The translations under genes were made by a program, and so were the position numbers. Shown here piece after piece: positions 27,914 to 37,392 of a stretch of 64,000 bases of DNA. This stretch comes from DASPWW01 sp963803425 (GTDB lineage Bacteria; Actinomycetota; Thermoleophilia; Solirubrobacterales; 70-9), in contig CAWDMA010000001.1 in assembly GCA_963803425.1 (NCBI GenBank), positions 186,001 to 250,000 on the forward strand, read 5' to 3'. The notes under the pieces were generated by a model, which was given only the letters and a program-made list of their open reading frames with translations, was not told the DNA's origin and ran no database searches. Each line of letters starts with the position of its first letter. The stretch's first letter is position 1.

Positions 27914-29119
27914 GCCGGCCCAGCGCCGAGCGGCGGCGCTCGCCGTCGGCCTGCTCGTCGGGCTGGTCGCTCGGCCGTGGTCTGGTGCGCTCCCGCCATC
28001 GTCGATCGGGTCGGTGACGTCCTCGCCTGACACCGGGCCGACGAGCCGACGGAGGCAGGCCCAGCGGTGATCGAGGACTCGTACTTCCGCGAGCGCCGAC
28101 TCCGACGAGCTCGAGAACGCCTCGATCACGGGATGGTCGACGCAAGATCCGCAAGCGCAACGAGGACAAGTTCTCCCACTACTTCGACCCCGAGCCAGTT
28201 CGAGCGGTTCGAGGCCGTCGACCTCGGGCCAGTTCTCGGGCGTCGGCCTGGCCGTGAGCGAGGTGCCAAGCGGGCCTGCGGGTCGCCGAGGTCTTCGACG
28301 ACTCGCCGGCGGAGCGGGCCGGGATCGAGGACGGCGACGAGATCGTCGCGGTCGAGGGCAAGTCGATCGCCGGGATCTCGGCCGACCGTCTCGACCGCGC
28401 AGATCAAGGGGCCGCCGGGGACCAAGGTGACGAGCTGACGGTCGACGACCGCGCCGACGGCGGCAAGCCGCGCGAGTCGACGGTCGAGCGCGCCAACGTC
28501 AAGGTCCCGGCCGTCGACGGGCAGCGATCAGCAGCGTCGACGGCCAGCAAGATCGCCTACGTGCGCCTCGCGACGTTCACCGCCGGCGCTCCACGGCGAG
28601 CTGCGCGCCGAGATCGAGAGGCTGGAGCGGAAGGGGGCCGAGGGCCTCGTCTTCGACCTGCGCGGCAACGGCGGCGGCCTGCTCGACGAGGCCGTGCTGG
28701 TCGGCAGCGATCTTCGTCGAGGACGGCGCCGATCGTGACGACCGAGGGCCGCACGCCAGGACAAGACGCTACGACGCGACCGGCGACGCGCTCGAGCGCC
28801 ATCGCCGATCGTCGTGCTCGATCAACGGCGACACCGCCTCGGCCTCCGAGATCGTCACCGCCGCGCTCAAGGAGAACGACCTCGCCACCGTCGTCGGCAC
28901 GCGCACCTACGGCAAGGGCGTCTTCCAGGAGGTGATCGACCTGCGACGCCGGCGGCGCGCTCGACCTCACCGTCGGCGAGTACCTGACCGCCGACGGGAC
29001 CTCGATCCTCGGCAAGGGCGTCAAGCCGGACGTCGCGCGTCGAGGACGACCTCGGCGACGGCGACGAGGGGCTCGAGCGCGGCCTCGACGAGGTCGGCTC
29101 GGCGCAGCTCGCGGGCTAG
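27910..29119 (+). CDS. C-terminal processing peptidase, S41 family (multiple indels)
   Basis: A CtpA/Prc-type periplasmic serine protease. Segments in several frames read ALAVGLLVGLV (membrane anchor), KFSHYFDPEQFERFEAV, a PDZ domain with VAEVFDDSPAERAGIEDGDE, the S41 core LRGNGGGLLDEAV, then NGDTASASEIVTAALKEN with the catalytic serine, and VVGTRTYGKGVFQ with the catalytic lysine. The end is EVGSAQLAG and TAG. Such proteases trim C-termini of exported proteins; co-location with ftsEX suggests a role in cell-envelope turnover, which is inference. A TTG start at 27910 would overlap the ftsX stop. Roughly one indel per 60-90 bases breaks the frame. Confidence 0.8.
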
Positions 29120-29121
29120 TG

Positions 29122-30884
29122 ATGCCCGAGCGCGTCGATCGTCGGCCGCGGGCGCCGTCGTCGCGTCGCGCGCGGACGGTTCCTCGTCGGCGAGCCGCTG
29201 TTCGAGCGCGGCGCGCAGGTGACGCCTCGGCGGCGGCGCGCGCGCGCGCGCCGGGCGCGATGGTGCTCGTCGAGCCGACGGCCGGGGCGGGCGCGCGTGC
29301 TCGCCGAGCTCGGCCGCCCCGACCGGGCCCGCGACGTCGTCGCGGCGCTGCTCGCCGACCGCGGCCTGCGGCGCGGCTTCCGGCCAGCGCTCGAGGCGGA
29401 GGCGCCGCGCGGCGGCCGAGCGCTGCAGCGGCGACCGGCGAGCGGCGCGACCTCACCGGCCTCGACCACCTTCACCGTCGACCCGGCGACGGCGCGCGAC
29501 TTCGACGACGCCGTCTCCGCCCGCGCGAGGGCGACGGGTTCCGGCTCTGGATCCACATCGCCGACGTCGCCGCCCACGTCCGCCCGAGCAGCGGCCTCGA
29601 CGCGGAGGCGCTAGCGCCGCGCCAACTCGACCTACGTGCCCGGGCGCGTCGAGCCGATGCTGCCGCCGGCGCTCTAGCGACGAGGCCTGCAGCCTCGCGC
29701 CCGGGGGTCGAGCGCCTCGCCGTGACCGCCGAGATCGAGCTCGCGCGGCGCGGGCGAGGCGCGCTCGGCGAGCTTCTACCGCAGCCGGATCCGCTCCGAC
29801 GCGCGCCTCGACTACGACGAGCTCGACGAGATCTTCGCCGGGCGCGAGCGCGCCGCCCGAGCCGTCGCGGAGCCGCTCGACGCTCGCCCGCGCGCGGCCG
29901 CGGCGCTCGCCGGCGGCGCCGCGGCGCGGCGCTCGAGGTCACGAGCTCCGAGCCCGAGTTCGAGTTCGACGCGCGGGCGACGTGGTCGGCGCCGCGACGT
30001 CGAGCAGACCGAGGCGCACCGGCTGATCGAGAAGCTGATGATCCTGACGCAACGAGCAGGTCGCCGAGCTGCTCGAGCGGCGCGGGTGCCGACGCTCTAC
30101 CGCGTCCACGAGCAGCCCGACCCGCGAGCGGGTCGCGGTCCTGATCGAGCAGCTCGCCGCGCTCGACGTGCCGACGCCGCCGCTGCCGCGAGCCTGCTCG
30201 GCCCCGAGCGAGGCCGGCGCGCTCGCGGTCGAGGCGAGCAGGCTGGTCGCGAGCGCGAGGCGGAGCGCCGCGGCCACGGCGCGCGCGGCCTATACCTCGC
30301 TCGTGCTGCGCGCGATGAAGCCGGCCCGCTACGGCGACCGCAACCTCGGCCACGCCGGCCTCGGGAGCCCCGCCTACTGCGCACTTCACCTCGCCGATCC
30401 GCCGCTACCCGGACCTGATCGCCCACCGGGCGCTGCTCGTCGGCGTCGGCGCCGGGGGCGAGGCGCGCCCGACCGCGGCGCCGGGTCGCGGGGCGCGGCG
30501 TCGCACTGCTCGGAGCGCGAGCGCGACGTCGATGGAGGATCGAGCGCGACGCCGACGACGTCTGCGCCGCCTTCCTGCTCGAGCGCGAGCTGTTCGAGGC
30601 GCGGTGCGCGACCGGGACTTCGAGGGCGAGGTCTCGGGCGTGGTCGGCGCCGGCGCGTTCGTCCGCTTCGGCGGCGAGCTCGGCGACGTCTACGAGGGAT
30701 TCCTGCCGGCGCGGCTGATGCGCGGCGAGCGCTACGACCTCGAACGAGACCGAGACGGCGCTGGTCGGCCGGCGCAGCGGCCGCCGTGTCCGGCTCGGCG
30801 ACCCGGTCGAGGTCGCGCGTCGACGCGGTCGAGGCGCCGCGCGGGCGGGTCGACCTGACGCCCGGCGGAGGAGCCGGCCGGTGA
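29122..30884 (+). CDS. rnr: Ribonuclease R/RNase II family exoribonuclease (multiple indels)
   Basis: An RNB-domain 3'-5' exoribonuclease. Segments read AELGRPDRARDVVAALLADR (cold-shock-like part), TFTVDPATARDFDDAVSA with the metal-binding aspartates, FRLWIHIADVAAHV, EAHRLIEKLMILTNEQVAEL, VLRAMKPARYGDRNLGHAGL, and a C-terminal S1 domain (VVGAGAFVRFGGELGDVYEG). The family degrades structured RNA and works with SmpB-tmRNA to clear stalled messages, which fits the overlap with smpB (TGATG at 30882-30886). An ATG at 29122 is two bases after the protease stop. At about 587 codons it is shorter than E. coli RNase R. Many single-base indels disrupt the frame. Confidence 0.8.
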
Positions 30885-31369
30885 TGGCGAAGCAAGGGCA
30901 AGCGAAAGGCGGCGCGCGGGCGACGTGGCCACCAACCGCCGCGCCCGCGCACAGGTACGAGATCGTCGAGACGATCGAGGCCGGGATCGAGCTGCTCGGC
31001 ACCGAGGTCAAGTCGCTGCGCGAGGCAAGGCGCAGCTCTGCGACGCCTACGCGGTGATCGAGGGCGGCGAGGTCTGGCTGCGCGGCGCTCCACATCCCGC
31101 CGTATCGCGCCGGCCGCCGACCAGAACCACGAGCCGGAGCGGCCCGCGCAAGCTGCTCCTGCACCGCTACGAGATCGAGCGGCTGATCGGCCGGATGCAG
31201 CGCAAGGGGCTGACGCTGATCCCGACCCGGATCTACTTCAAGGGCCCGCGCGCGAAGGTCGAGCTGGCGCTGGCGCGCGGCAAGGAGCAGCGCGACCGCC
31301 GCCGCGAGATCCAGGACCGCGACACCAGCGCGGGACGTCGAGCGCGAGCTGAAGCAGCGCTCCCGGTGA
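30884..31369 (+). CDS. smpB: SsrA-binding protein SmpB (multiple indels)
   Basis: SmpB delivers tmRNA to stalled ribosomes. Reading across frames gives ATNRRARHRYEIVETIEAGI, ELLGTEVKSLRE, KAQLCDAYAVIEGGEVWLR, IPPYR, KLLLHRYEIERLIGRMQRKG, LTLIPTRIYFKGPRAKVELA and LARGKEQRDRRREIQDRD, covering the whole protein of about 160 residues in order. The ATG at 30884 overlaps the rnr stop. Breaks lie near 30893, 30953, 31025, 31090, 31115, 31143 and 31333. The partner RNA gene ssrA is 5.3 kb downstream. The basic C-terminal tail is intact in sequence, ending LKQRSR. Confidence 0.87.
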
Positions 31370-31420
31370 AGCCGGAGTTTCACCCGAGGCACCCGGCTCG
31401 TGCGAGGATTCACGAAGCCG

Positions 31421-32656
31421 ATGGCTGACCCAAACACCGACAGCCCGGACCAGACGCCGACGGCGGAGGTGCCGGCGATCTCGCAGTCGCCCGGTCGCGA
31501 GGAGACGCCCCGCGAGCGCCGGCGCCGATGGCGGCAGCAGCGCAAGGCCGAGAAGCTGGAGCGCAGGGAGGAGAAGCGGACCGAGAAGAAGCGCGCCTCC
31601 GACGAGGCACTGGCGCGAGCCGAGGAGCGCAAGCAGGCCAAGCAGGCCATGAAGGAGCGGCGTCCGGGCGAGTCCCGCCGCGATCGCCGCAAGCGGATTC
31701 GCGCGGAGCGGCGCGAGCACAGGAAGGCGGAGAAGGTGCGGGCCTACGAGGAGCGGATCGCGGAGGCGCGCGAGGTGCTGTCCGGCGATGGCGCGGCCGC
31801 CGCTGCGCTCCCGACCGCCCGCGAGGAGCCGGCGCCGGCCGAGGAGGAGCGGATCACGGCCGAGGTCGGCCGGCGGATCCAGGAGGTGGAGGAGACACAG
31901 CGTCGCGCCGAGGAGCGGGTCGCGAAGGCGCGCGAGGAGGTGGAGCGGAAGGCGAAGGCGGCCGAGCGGGCCGCCGCGGAGGCGGAGGCGCTCGCGGCAG
32001 GCGACAAGCCGGCCGAGGAGCGGGCCGCCGCGGCGCACACGGCCGCCGAGCACACCGCTGCCGCCGAGGCGGCCGCCGACCGCTCCGGAGCCCTGGCGGG
32101 GGTCGAGCGCCGACTCGCCGAGGAGCAGGAGCGCACAGACAGGGCGATCGAGGATGCGCGGGCCCGGCTCGACGAGATCGAGCGCCGCGCCACCGAGGCC
32201 GAGAGGCGGGCGGAGCACGCGGAGCGGCTGGTCGGGCTGAGGGCGCAGGAGTCCGAGCGCGAGCGCCGGCTGAACGAGATGCTGGAGCGGATCTCCGAGG
32301 CCGAGGACCGCGCCCGGCGGGCCGAGACCCGCGCCCACGAGGCGGTCGCGCGGATCGAGGCCTCGAAGGCGACCGCGAGCGCCAAGCAGCCCGCAAAGTC
32401 GCCGAAGAAGCCGGGGAAGTCGAAGTCGGGCAAGCGCTCCAAGGCCGAGCCCGCGGAGCAGCACGCCGGCGACGCGATCAGCCTGCACACGGCGTCGTTC
32501 GAGCAGCTCCGGTCGCTGGGGATGTCGGTGACCCAGGCGGGACGGGTGCTCGCGCACCGGGAGCGGACCGGGTTCAGCTCGGTCGAAGAGCTCGACTCGA
32601 TTCCGGGCTTCCCCGCCGGATTCCTGGACGAGATCAGGGCGCGGCTGACCGCGTAG
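31421..32656 (+). CDS. Long coiled-coil protein with C-terminal helix-hairpin-helix domain
   Basis: A 411-residue cytoplasmic protein. Residues about 30-320 are almost entirely charged (Arg, Lys, Glu, Ala) and should form long coiled coils; the first 100 residues are strongly basic, the middle more acidic. A lysine-rich linker (KSPKKPGKSKSGKRSK) leads to residues about 350-411, which resemble the helix-hairpin-helix DNA-binding fold of ComEA/T2SK type: LHTASFEQLRSLGMSVTQAG, VLAHRERTGFSSVEELDSI and FLDEIRARL. The ATG at 31421 is preferred to a GTG at 31400. Nothing recognised has this architecture in my memory; a DNA- or nucleoid-related role is inference only. Confidence 0.7.
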   Translation: MADPNTDSPDQTPTAEVPAISQSPGREETPRERRRRWRQQRKAEKLERREEKRTEKKRASDEALARAEERKQAKQAMKERRPGESRRDRRKRIRAERREHRKAEKVRAYEERIAEAREVLSGDGAAAAALPTAREEPAPAEEERITAEVGRRIQEVEETQRRAEERVAKAREEVERKAKAAERAAAEAEALAAGDKPAEERAAAAHTAAEHTAAAEAAADRSGALAGVERRLAEEQERTDRAIEDARARLDEIERRATEAERRAEHAERLVGLRAQESERERRLNEMLERISEAEDRARRAETRAHEAVARIEASKATASAKQPAKSPKKPGKSKSGKRSKAEPAEQHAGDAISLHTASFEQLRSLGMSVTQAGRVLAHRERTGFSSVEELDSIPGFPAGFLDEIRARLTA

Positions 32657-32659
32657 GCG

Positions 32660-34033
32660 CTACAGCCCGTACTCCTCCAGCAGTTTCAGCCACACTTCGT
32701 TGCGGGTAGGGAACGAGGGCACGGCGTGCCACAGACGATCGAGCGGGACCTCGCCGACGATCGCAATCGTCGCCGCGTGCACCAGCTCGGCCGTATCGGG
32801 CCCGACGAAGGTCGCGCCGACCAGCACCCGGCGACGCTCGTCGACGACAAGCCTCGAGGTTCCGGGGGCGTTGCGGCCGACGAAGCTCGCGCCCGCCGTC
32901 GCGGACGTCTCGACGTCGGCCGCGCGCGCCTCGATCCCGGCGTCCAGCGCCGCACCGAGGGTTAGACCCACCGCCGCGACCTGCGGCTCGGTGAATGCGA
33001 CTCGCGGGATCGCGCCGGCCTCCGCCGTCGCGGCAACGTCGCCACCGAGGATGTGGTCCGCGGCGATCCGGGCCTGGTACTTGCCGATGTGGGTGAGCAG
33101 GGCCCGACCGTTCACGTCGCCGATCGCGTACAGCCACTCGGTGCCGGCCACCCGGAGCTGGTCGTCGACCTCGAGGAAGCCTTCGCCCCCGGGTTCGAGC
33201 CCGACCGAGTCGAGTCCGATGCCGGCGGTGTTCGGGGTGCGGCCGACCGCCACCAGGAGCTCCTCGCCGGTGACCGCGTCGCCGCCCGCGAGCTCCACCT
33301 CGACCCCGCCGTCGGCGGCCCTGACTGCGCTCGCCCGGGACGAGGTGCGAATCTCGACGCCGAGGTCGCGAAGCCCGTCGGCGACCTGGTCGGAGGCGAA
33401 CGGCTCCTCCGTCGCGATCAGCCGGTCCGCCGCCTCCAGCAGCACCACCTCCGACCCGAGCGTCCGCCACGCCTGCGACAGCTCAGCCCCGACCACGCCG
33501 CCGCCGAGCACGACGAGGCTGCCAGGTGCGCGCTTCGCGGTCGTCCCCTCGTGGTTCGTCCACGCCCGCACGTCCTCCAGCCCGTCGATCGGCGGGATCG
33601 CCGCCGCCGAGCCGGTCGCGACGACGACGGCCTGCCGCGCCGTGGCGAGCTCGGCTCCGGCCCGCAACGCGCGCTCGCCGTCGAGACGGCCGTGGCCCCT
33701 GATCAGCTCGATCCCGCGGCTCCCCAGCCACTCGACCTGGCTCGAATCGTCCATGCCGTGAATCACCTCGTCGCGGCGGGCGAGCGCCGCCCCGACGTCG
33801 AGCCCGCCGCCGACAGCCTCAGACGCGCCCGGGACCCGGCGCACCTCGGCGAGCAGCTCCGCCGGCCGCAGCAGCGCCTTCGACGGCATGCACGCGAAGT
33901 ACGAGCACTCGCCCCCGATCAACCCGTCCTGGACCACGGCGACCTCGAGCCCGGCGGCCGCCAGCCGGCCCGCGCAAACCTCGCCGGCCGGGCCAGCGCC
34001 GAGGATCACGACATCGAACTCGCGCTCCGCCAT
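32660..34033 (-). CDS. FAD-dependent pyridine nucleotide-disulfide oxidoreductase
   Basis: A 457-residue flavoprotein of the dihydrolipoamide dehydrogenase/mercuric reductase class. It shows the FAD-binding GAGPAG near the N-terminus, the redox-active pair in GGECSYFACMPSKALL (C-x4-C), the NAD(P)-binding VVLGGGVVGAELSQAW, and the second FAD motif LYAIGDVNGRALLTHIG. The C-terminal dimer-interface region has HAVPSFPTRNEVW in place of the usual HPHPTxSE, so the catalytic histidine is present in a variant context. The substrate is unknown: no 2-oxoacid dehydrogenase or mer genes are adjacent. Could be a soluble transhydrogenase- or MerA-like reductase. Confidence 0.87.
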   Translation of the reverse strand: MAEREFDVVILGAGPAGEVCAGRLAAAGLEVAVVQDGLIGGECSYFACMPSKALLRPAELLAEVRRVPGASEAVGGGLDVGAALARRDEVIHGMDDSSQVEWLGSRGIELIRGHGRLDGERALRAGAELATARQAVVVATGSAAAIPPIDGLEDVRAWTNHEGTTAKRAPGSLVVLGGGVVGAELSQAWRTLGSEVVLLEAADRLIATEEPFASDQVADGLRDLGVEIRTSSRASAVRAADGGVEVELAGGDAVTGEELLVAVGRTPNTAGIGLDSVGLEPGGEGFLEVDDQLRVAGTEWLYAIGDVNGRALLTHIGKYQARIAADHILGGDVAATAEAGAIPRVAFTEPQVAAVGLTLGAALDAGIEARAADVETSATAGASFVGRNAPGTSRLVVDERRRVLVGATFVGPDTAELVHAATIAIVGEVPLDRLWHAVPSFPTRNEVWLKLLEEYGL

Positions 34034-34067
34034 CGGCGCAGGCTAGCCGCCCCCGGGCGGCGGCCGG

Positions 34068-34940
34068 CTATACGTCGGACAGCCCGCGCGCCAGGAAGGT
34101 CTCGGCGACACCGGCGGCGAGCAGCCCCGCCAGACCCAGGTAGGTCGCCGCGACCAGCACCCGGGTCCGGGTGGGGATGTCGTGGTACGCCCGCCCCTCC
34201 GGGGTGTTGCGCTGCTTCCACCGTCGCCAGCTCTCCATCCCGCCGAACACCAGCACCAGGATCATGATCGGGTTGGGGAACAGGAATGTAAGCGCGATCA
34301 GGCCGGCGAACCCCGCGAACCACACCCATGGGCTGAGCGCCGCCATCGCCCGGCCGCCGTCGAGCGGCACGATCGGGAGCAGGTTGAAGAGGTTGAGCAG
34401 GAACCCGATGTAGGCGAGCGCGCGCCACAGCTCGTCGCCGGTGGCGAGCCACAGCCCCAGCGGGATCAGGGTCGCGATCGAGCCCAGCACCGGGCCGGCG
34501 AGCCCGACGCGCGCCTCCGCGGCGGCGTCGTCGCCCATCGACTTGGCCGAGATCAACGCCCCCAGGAAGGGGATGAACATCGGCGCGGACGCCCTGATTC
34601 CCTCGCGGCGGAGCTGGATCACGTGTCCCATCTCGTGCAGGAGGAGTAGCAGCACGAACCCGACCGCAAACGGCCACCCGAAGATCAGCTGGTAGGCCAC
34701 GATCGAGACCAGCATCGAGCCGAATGTCGTCAGGAACTTCGCCTTCGGAAGCAGCAGCAGGATCGCCTTCAGCTTCGCGGCGAGATTTGCCAGCGCGACC
34801 GCAACCGCGGCCAGCGGGCCGCCGATCCGCTTCAGGACGCTGCGTCGCCCCGAGTCCGGGTGGATCGGCTCGTGCTCCGGCCCCTGCGGCGGAAGGTCGC
34901 CGGTGGGAAGGCCGTATCTGGGCTCGCGATCGATCGCCAT
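34068..34940 (-). CDS. Site-2 protease-type M50 membrane metallopeptidase
   Basis: A 290-residue membrane protein. The zinc-binding HEMGH sits in a hydrophobic segment (about residue 100), and a second motif LLPIVPLDGGRAM (near residue 185) supplies the aspartate ligand; together they define the M50/rhomboid-like zinc protease fold. About six membrane helices are predicted by eye. There are no PDZ or CBS domains. Such proteases cut membrane-anchored regulators, but no anti-sigma factor gene is adjacent, so the substrate is unknown. The ATG at 34940 is 32 bases from the divergent MFS gene. Confidence 0.85.
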   Translation of the reverse strand: MAIDREPRYGLPTGDLPPQGPEHEPIHPDSGRRSVLKRIGGPLAAVAVALANLAAKLKAILLLLPKAKFLTTFGSMLVSIVAYQLIFGWPFAVGFVLLLLLHEMGHVIQLRREGIRASAPMFIPFLGALISAKSMGDDAAAEARVGLAGPVLGSIATLIPLGLWLATGDELWRALAYIGFLLNLFNLLPIVPLDGGRAMAALSPWVWFAGFAGLIALTFLFPNPIMILVLVFGGMESWRRWKQRNTPEGRAYHDIPTRTRVLVAATYLGLAGLLAAGVAETFLARGLSDV

Positions 34941-34972
34941 CGCTTCACTAAGTGTAGGGTCGCGGCTGGGAG

Positions 34973-36619
34973 GTGAACGCAGGCACGGCGGACCAGATCT
35001 CAAATCGAGCGCGCGTCGTGACGCTCGTCGCGATGACGCTGTCCGCGAGCATGATCCTCGTCGACCAGACGTCGATCCCGCTCGCGATCCCCCACATCGT
35101 CGACGGGCTGGACAGCAACCCCGACCTCGCCCAGTGGGTGCTGACCGCGAACGTGCTGCTGCTCGCGGCGCTGATGGTGTTCGGGGGGCGGCTCGGCGAC
35201 CTGATCGGGCTGCGGCGGGTCTTCCTCGCCGGTGCGGCGATCTTCATCATCTCGTCCGCGCTCGCCGGCGCCGCCCAGGACATGGTGTGGCTGATTGTCG
35301 TCCGCGCCACCCAGGGCGCCGGCGCCGCGCTGATGATGCCGACCTCGATCGCGATCGTCAGCAACGTGTTCCCCGAGTCGGACCGGGGGCGGGCGCTCGG
35401 GATCATGGCCGGGTTCTCGGCGTTTGCGGCGGCGGCGGGCCCGGTGATCGGCGGCACGCTCACACAGCTGATCGACTGGCGCGCGGTCTTCTACGTGAAC
35501 GTGCCACTCGCCGCGGCCGCGATCCTGCTGACGGTGTGGGCGACGCCGGCGCTCGGCCCCGGTGGCGAGAAGCGCCGGCCGATCGACTACCCCGGCACGG
35601 TCACGTTCGGAATCGCGATGGCGGGGATCGTGTTGGGGCTCGGACAGGGGCAGTCGGACGGCTGGGGCGCGCCGCTGACGGTGGTCCCGCTCGTTCTCGG
35701 GGTCCTCTGCCTCGCGGCCTTCGTCGTTATCGAGCGGCGGACGAAGTACCCCCTGGTGGACTTCAGCCTGCTCCGCCACCTGAACTTCCTCGCGGCCAAC
35801 CTGAGCCAGATGCTCGCCGGCGCCGTCGAGCTCGGCCTCGGGTTCCTGATCCCGAGCTTCCTGTTGCTGATCATCGGGTTCGACCCGCTGGTCGCTGGAC
35901 TCGCGTTGATCCCCTCGACCGTGCCGGTGATCCTGTTCGGCCCGCTCGCCGGCCGCCTGTTCGACCGCGACGGCGGCCGGCTCCCGATGGTGGCCGGGTT
36001 CCTGATCCTCGCGCTCGCCGGAGTGGCACTCGCGATCGGAGCCGGGGACCGCACCTACGCCGCTCTCGTTCCGGGCCTCGTCCTGTATGGGATCGGGCTG
36101 GGCGTGGTGCTGACGGTCAACGACCCGACCGGCCTGAACTCCGTGCCCGAGGACGATCAGGGCGAGGCGGCCGGGATCATCAACACGACCGAGCAGCTCG
36201 GCGGTGCGCTGGGGATCGTGGCGCTGTCGGCGGTCGCGTTCAGCTACTACCACTCGAAGGTGGCCGACCTGCTCGAGAAGCGCGGCATCAATCCGACCGA
36301 GAAGCAGGTCGACGACATGAAGGAGTTCCTGAACCAGGCACAGCAGACGGGACTCCACGACTCCGACATCCCGCACCGGCTCGTGAAGCTGCTGCTGCCC
36401 GCCGGCGACGCGTTCACCGACGCGTTCCAGCTCGTCTTCCTGGTCGTCGCCGCGATCGCGCTGGTCGGCGCGGTGATGGCCTTCCTGCTCGTGCGCAAGG
36501 AGGACCGCGTCACCACCGGACCCGTGTTCACCCGCCGCTCGCGCTGGGTGGCGGTGACCTCGGGGCGCAGCCCGGCGATCACCCGGCGGCCTCCGCCTCA
36601 CCCCGACCCAGGCGGCTAG
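34973..36619 (+). CDS. DHA2-type (14-helix) MFS drug/metabolite exporter
   Basis: A 548-residue membrane transporter of the drug:H+ antiporter-2 type. Motif A is GGRLGDLIGLRRV, and the motif D1 region reads LVDQTSIPLAIPHIVDGL. About 14 hydrophobic segments are visible. After the last helices a basic tail (RRSRWVAVTSGRSPAITRR) extends about 35 residues. The GTG at 34973 overlaps its ribosome site GGGAGG, so an ATG further in (35033) is possible. It is divergent from the M50 protease and ends 20 bases before tmRNA. The exported compound is unknown. Confidence 0.88.
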   Translation: MNAGTADQISNRARVVTLVAMTLSASMILVDQTSIPLAIPHIVDGLDSNPDLAQWVLTANVLLLAALMVFGGRLGDLIGLRRVFLAGAAIFIISSALAGAAQDMVWLIVVRATQGAGAALMMPTSIAIVSNVFPESDRGRALGIMAGFSAFAAAAGPVIGGTLTQLIDWRAVFYVNVPLAAAAILLTVWATPALGPGGEKRRPIDYPGTVTFGIAMAGIVLGLGQGQSDGWGAPLTVVPLVLGVLCLAAFVVIERRTKYPLVDFSLLRHLNFLAANLSQMLAGAVELGLGFLIPSFLLLIIGFDPLVAGLALIPSTVPVILFGPLAGRLFDRDGGRLPMVAGFLILALAGVALAIGAGDRTYAALVPGLVLYGIGLGVVLTVNDPTGLNSVPEDDQGEAAGIINTTEQLGGALGIVALSAVAFSYYHSKVADLLEKRGINPTEKQVDDMKEFLNQAQQTGLHDSDIPHRLVKLLLPAGDAFTDAFQLVFLVVAAIALVGAVMAFLLVRKEDRVTTGPVFTRRSRWVAVTSGRSPAITRRPPPHPDPGG

Positions 36620-36639
36620 AATCGGTCGTCACATAGCAC

Positions 36640-37000
36640 GGGGACGATCTGGCTTCGATTCGGTCGACCGTGCGAACTGGTTGCAGGCCGAGGTTCCCGG
36701 AGGCCTCGTTAAACCCCGGGACAAAGAAACAAGTGCGGACCACGAGTTCGCCCTCGCCGCTTAGTTAGTAGCTAGGTAGTGAGCGTCGGTCCTCCCTCGC
36801 CCGCGGGGAGGGGAGCCGGCGTCAACAGCGGGCTTACCCGAGGCGGTCCGCCTTCGCCGCCCGGGGACACCGAAGGAGGCTGGCTCCGCGGACCAACCCG
36901 CCGGCGACGGACCCGCGGAGCGAGATTCAAGCGCCGGCTATGCCTGTAGACGCCGTTTGCAACGCGACCGAAGACGCGGGTTCGAATCCCGCCGTCTCCA
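36640..37000 (+). ncRNA. ssrA: Transfer-messenger RNA (tmRNA)
   Basis: The 5' end GGGGACGATCTGGCTTCGAT is the typical tmRNA opening, and GGGGACG pairs with CGTCTCC near the 3' end (36993-36999, one G-U pair) to form the acceptor stem. The T arm GCGGGTTCGAATCCCGC (36977-36992 region) is complete. The tag reading frame starts at GCG 36735 and encodes ADHEFALAA before TAG at 36762, so stalled proteins receive a tag ending in ALAA for proteolysis. The CCA is not encoded. About 361 nt, the usual size. It works with SmpB, whose gene is 5.3 kb upstream. Confidence 0.95.
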
Positions 37001-37048
37001 TGGTTGGCCAGGCCAGGCGGCCATCTGGGTCGGCCGCACCCGCCCACG

Positions 37049-37381
37049 TCAAAGGACGGGACCGAGGACGAGCATCCCCCGGCTCGATACGAGATGCTCC
37101 AAGTCGTCTTGCAAGCGCTGGACGTGTTCGCCCGCCTGTTCCTCCCAGCGCTCCAATCCGGCGATCTCCGCCATCAGCACGTAGTCGGCTTGGCCGATCG
37201 CCTGTCCGGGCACGTCCGCAGGTCGCATCAGACGCCAATCCGACATCGTGTTCAGTGACCCGCGGACGATCTCGCGATCCTCCGCCATCAGACGCTCGAA
37301 GTCTTCGGCCAGCTCCGGGGAGCGCAGTTGAAACCAGATCAGAAGGGTCGCGGGAGGGCTCGTCCGCGGAGCGTAATGCAC
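37049..37381 (-). CDS. Small ferredoxin-like-fold protein, possible EthD/monooxygenase type
   Basis: A 110-residue soluble protein beginning MHYAPRTSPPATLLIWFQLR. The pattern of a first beta strand (TLLIWFQL), a helix (ELAEDFERLMAEDREIV), then ADYVLMAEIAGLERWEEQAGE suggests a dimeric alpha-beta barrel-type protein of the EthD/antibiotic-monooxygenase/Dabb kind, but no diagnostic motif is present. It lies between tmRNA and the divergent LtrA gene, 11 bases from the LtrA start. The function is unknown. Confidence 0.6.
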   Translation of the reverse strand: MHYAPRTSPPATLLIWFQLRSPELAEDFERLMAEDREIVRGSLNTMSDWRLMRPADVPGQAIGQADYVLMAEIAGLERWEEQAGEHVQRLQDDLEHLVSSRGMLVLGPVL

Positions 37382-37392
37382 GATCGCACCCG

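Larger units (their letters stand above)
26300..31345. other. Tract of dense single-base indels across five conserved genes
   Basis: From ftsE to smpB the correct reading frame changes dozens of times, typically every 40-100 bases, by single inserted or missing bases. Between changes the peptides are highly conserved. The genes on either side (transketolase, coiled-coil protein) are free of breaks. This looks like an unpolished or low-coverage patch of the assembly. Confidence 0.8.

Noticed and set aside
30097..31692. 531-codon minus-strand frame opposite rnr and smpB
   Set aside because: Low-complexity Ser/Arg/Ala sequence; the plus strand carries recognisable RNase R and SmpB segments.
35000..36601. 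533-codon minus-strand frame opposite the MFS gene
   Set aside because: Histidine/arginine/aspartate-rich shadow of a membrane protein, with no motif.
37018..37038. GCGGCC...GGCCGC hairpin after tmRNA
   Set aside because: A nine-base loop and no T tract; not convincing as a terminator.
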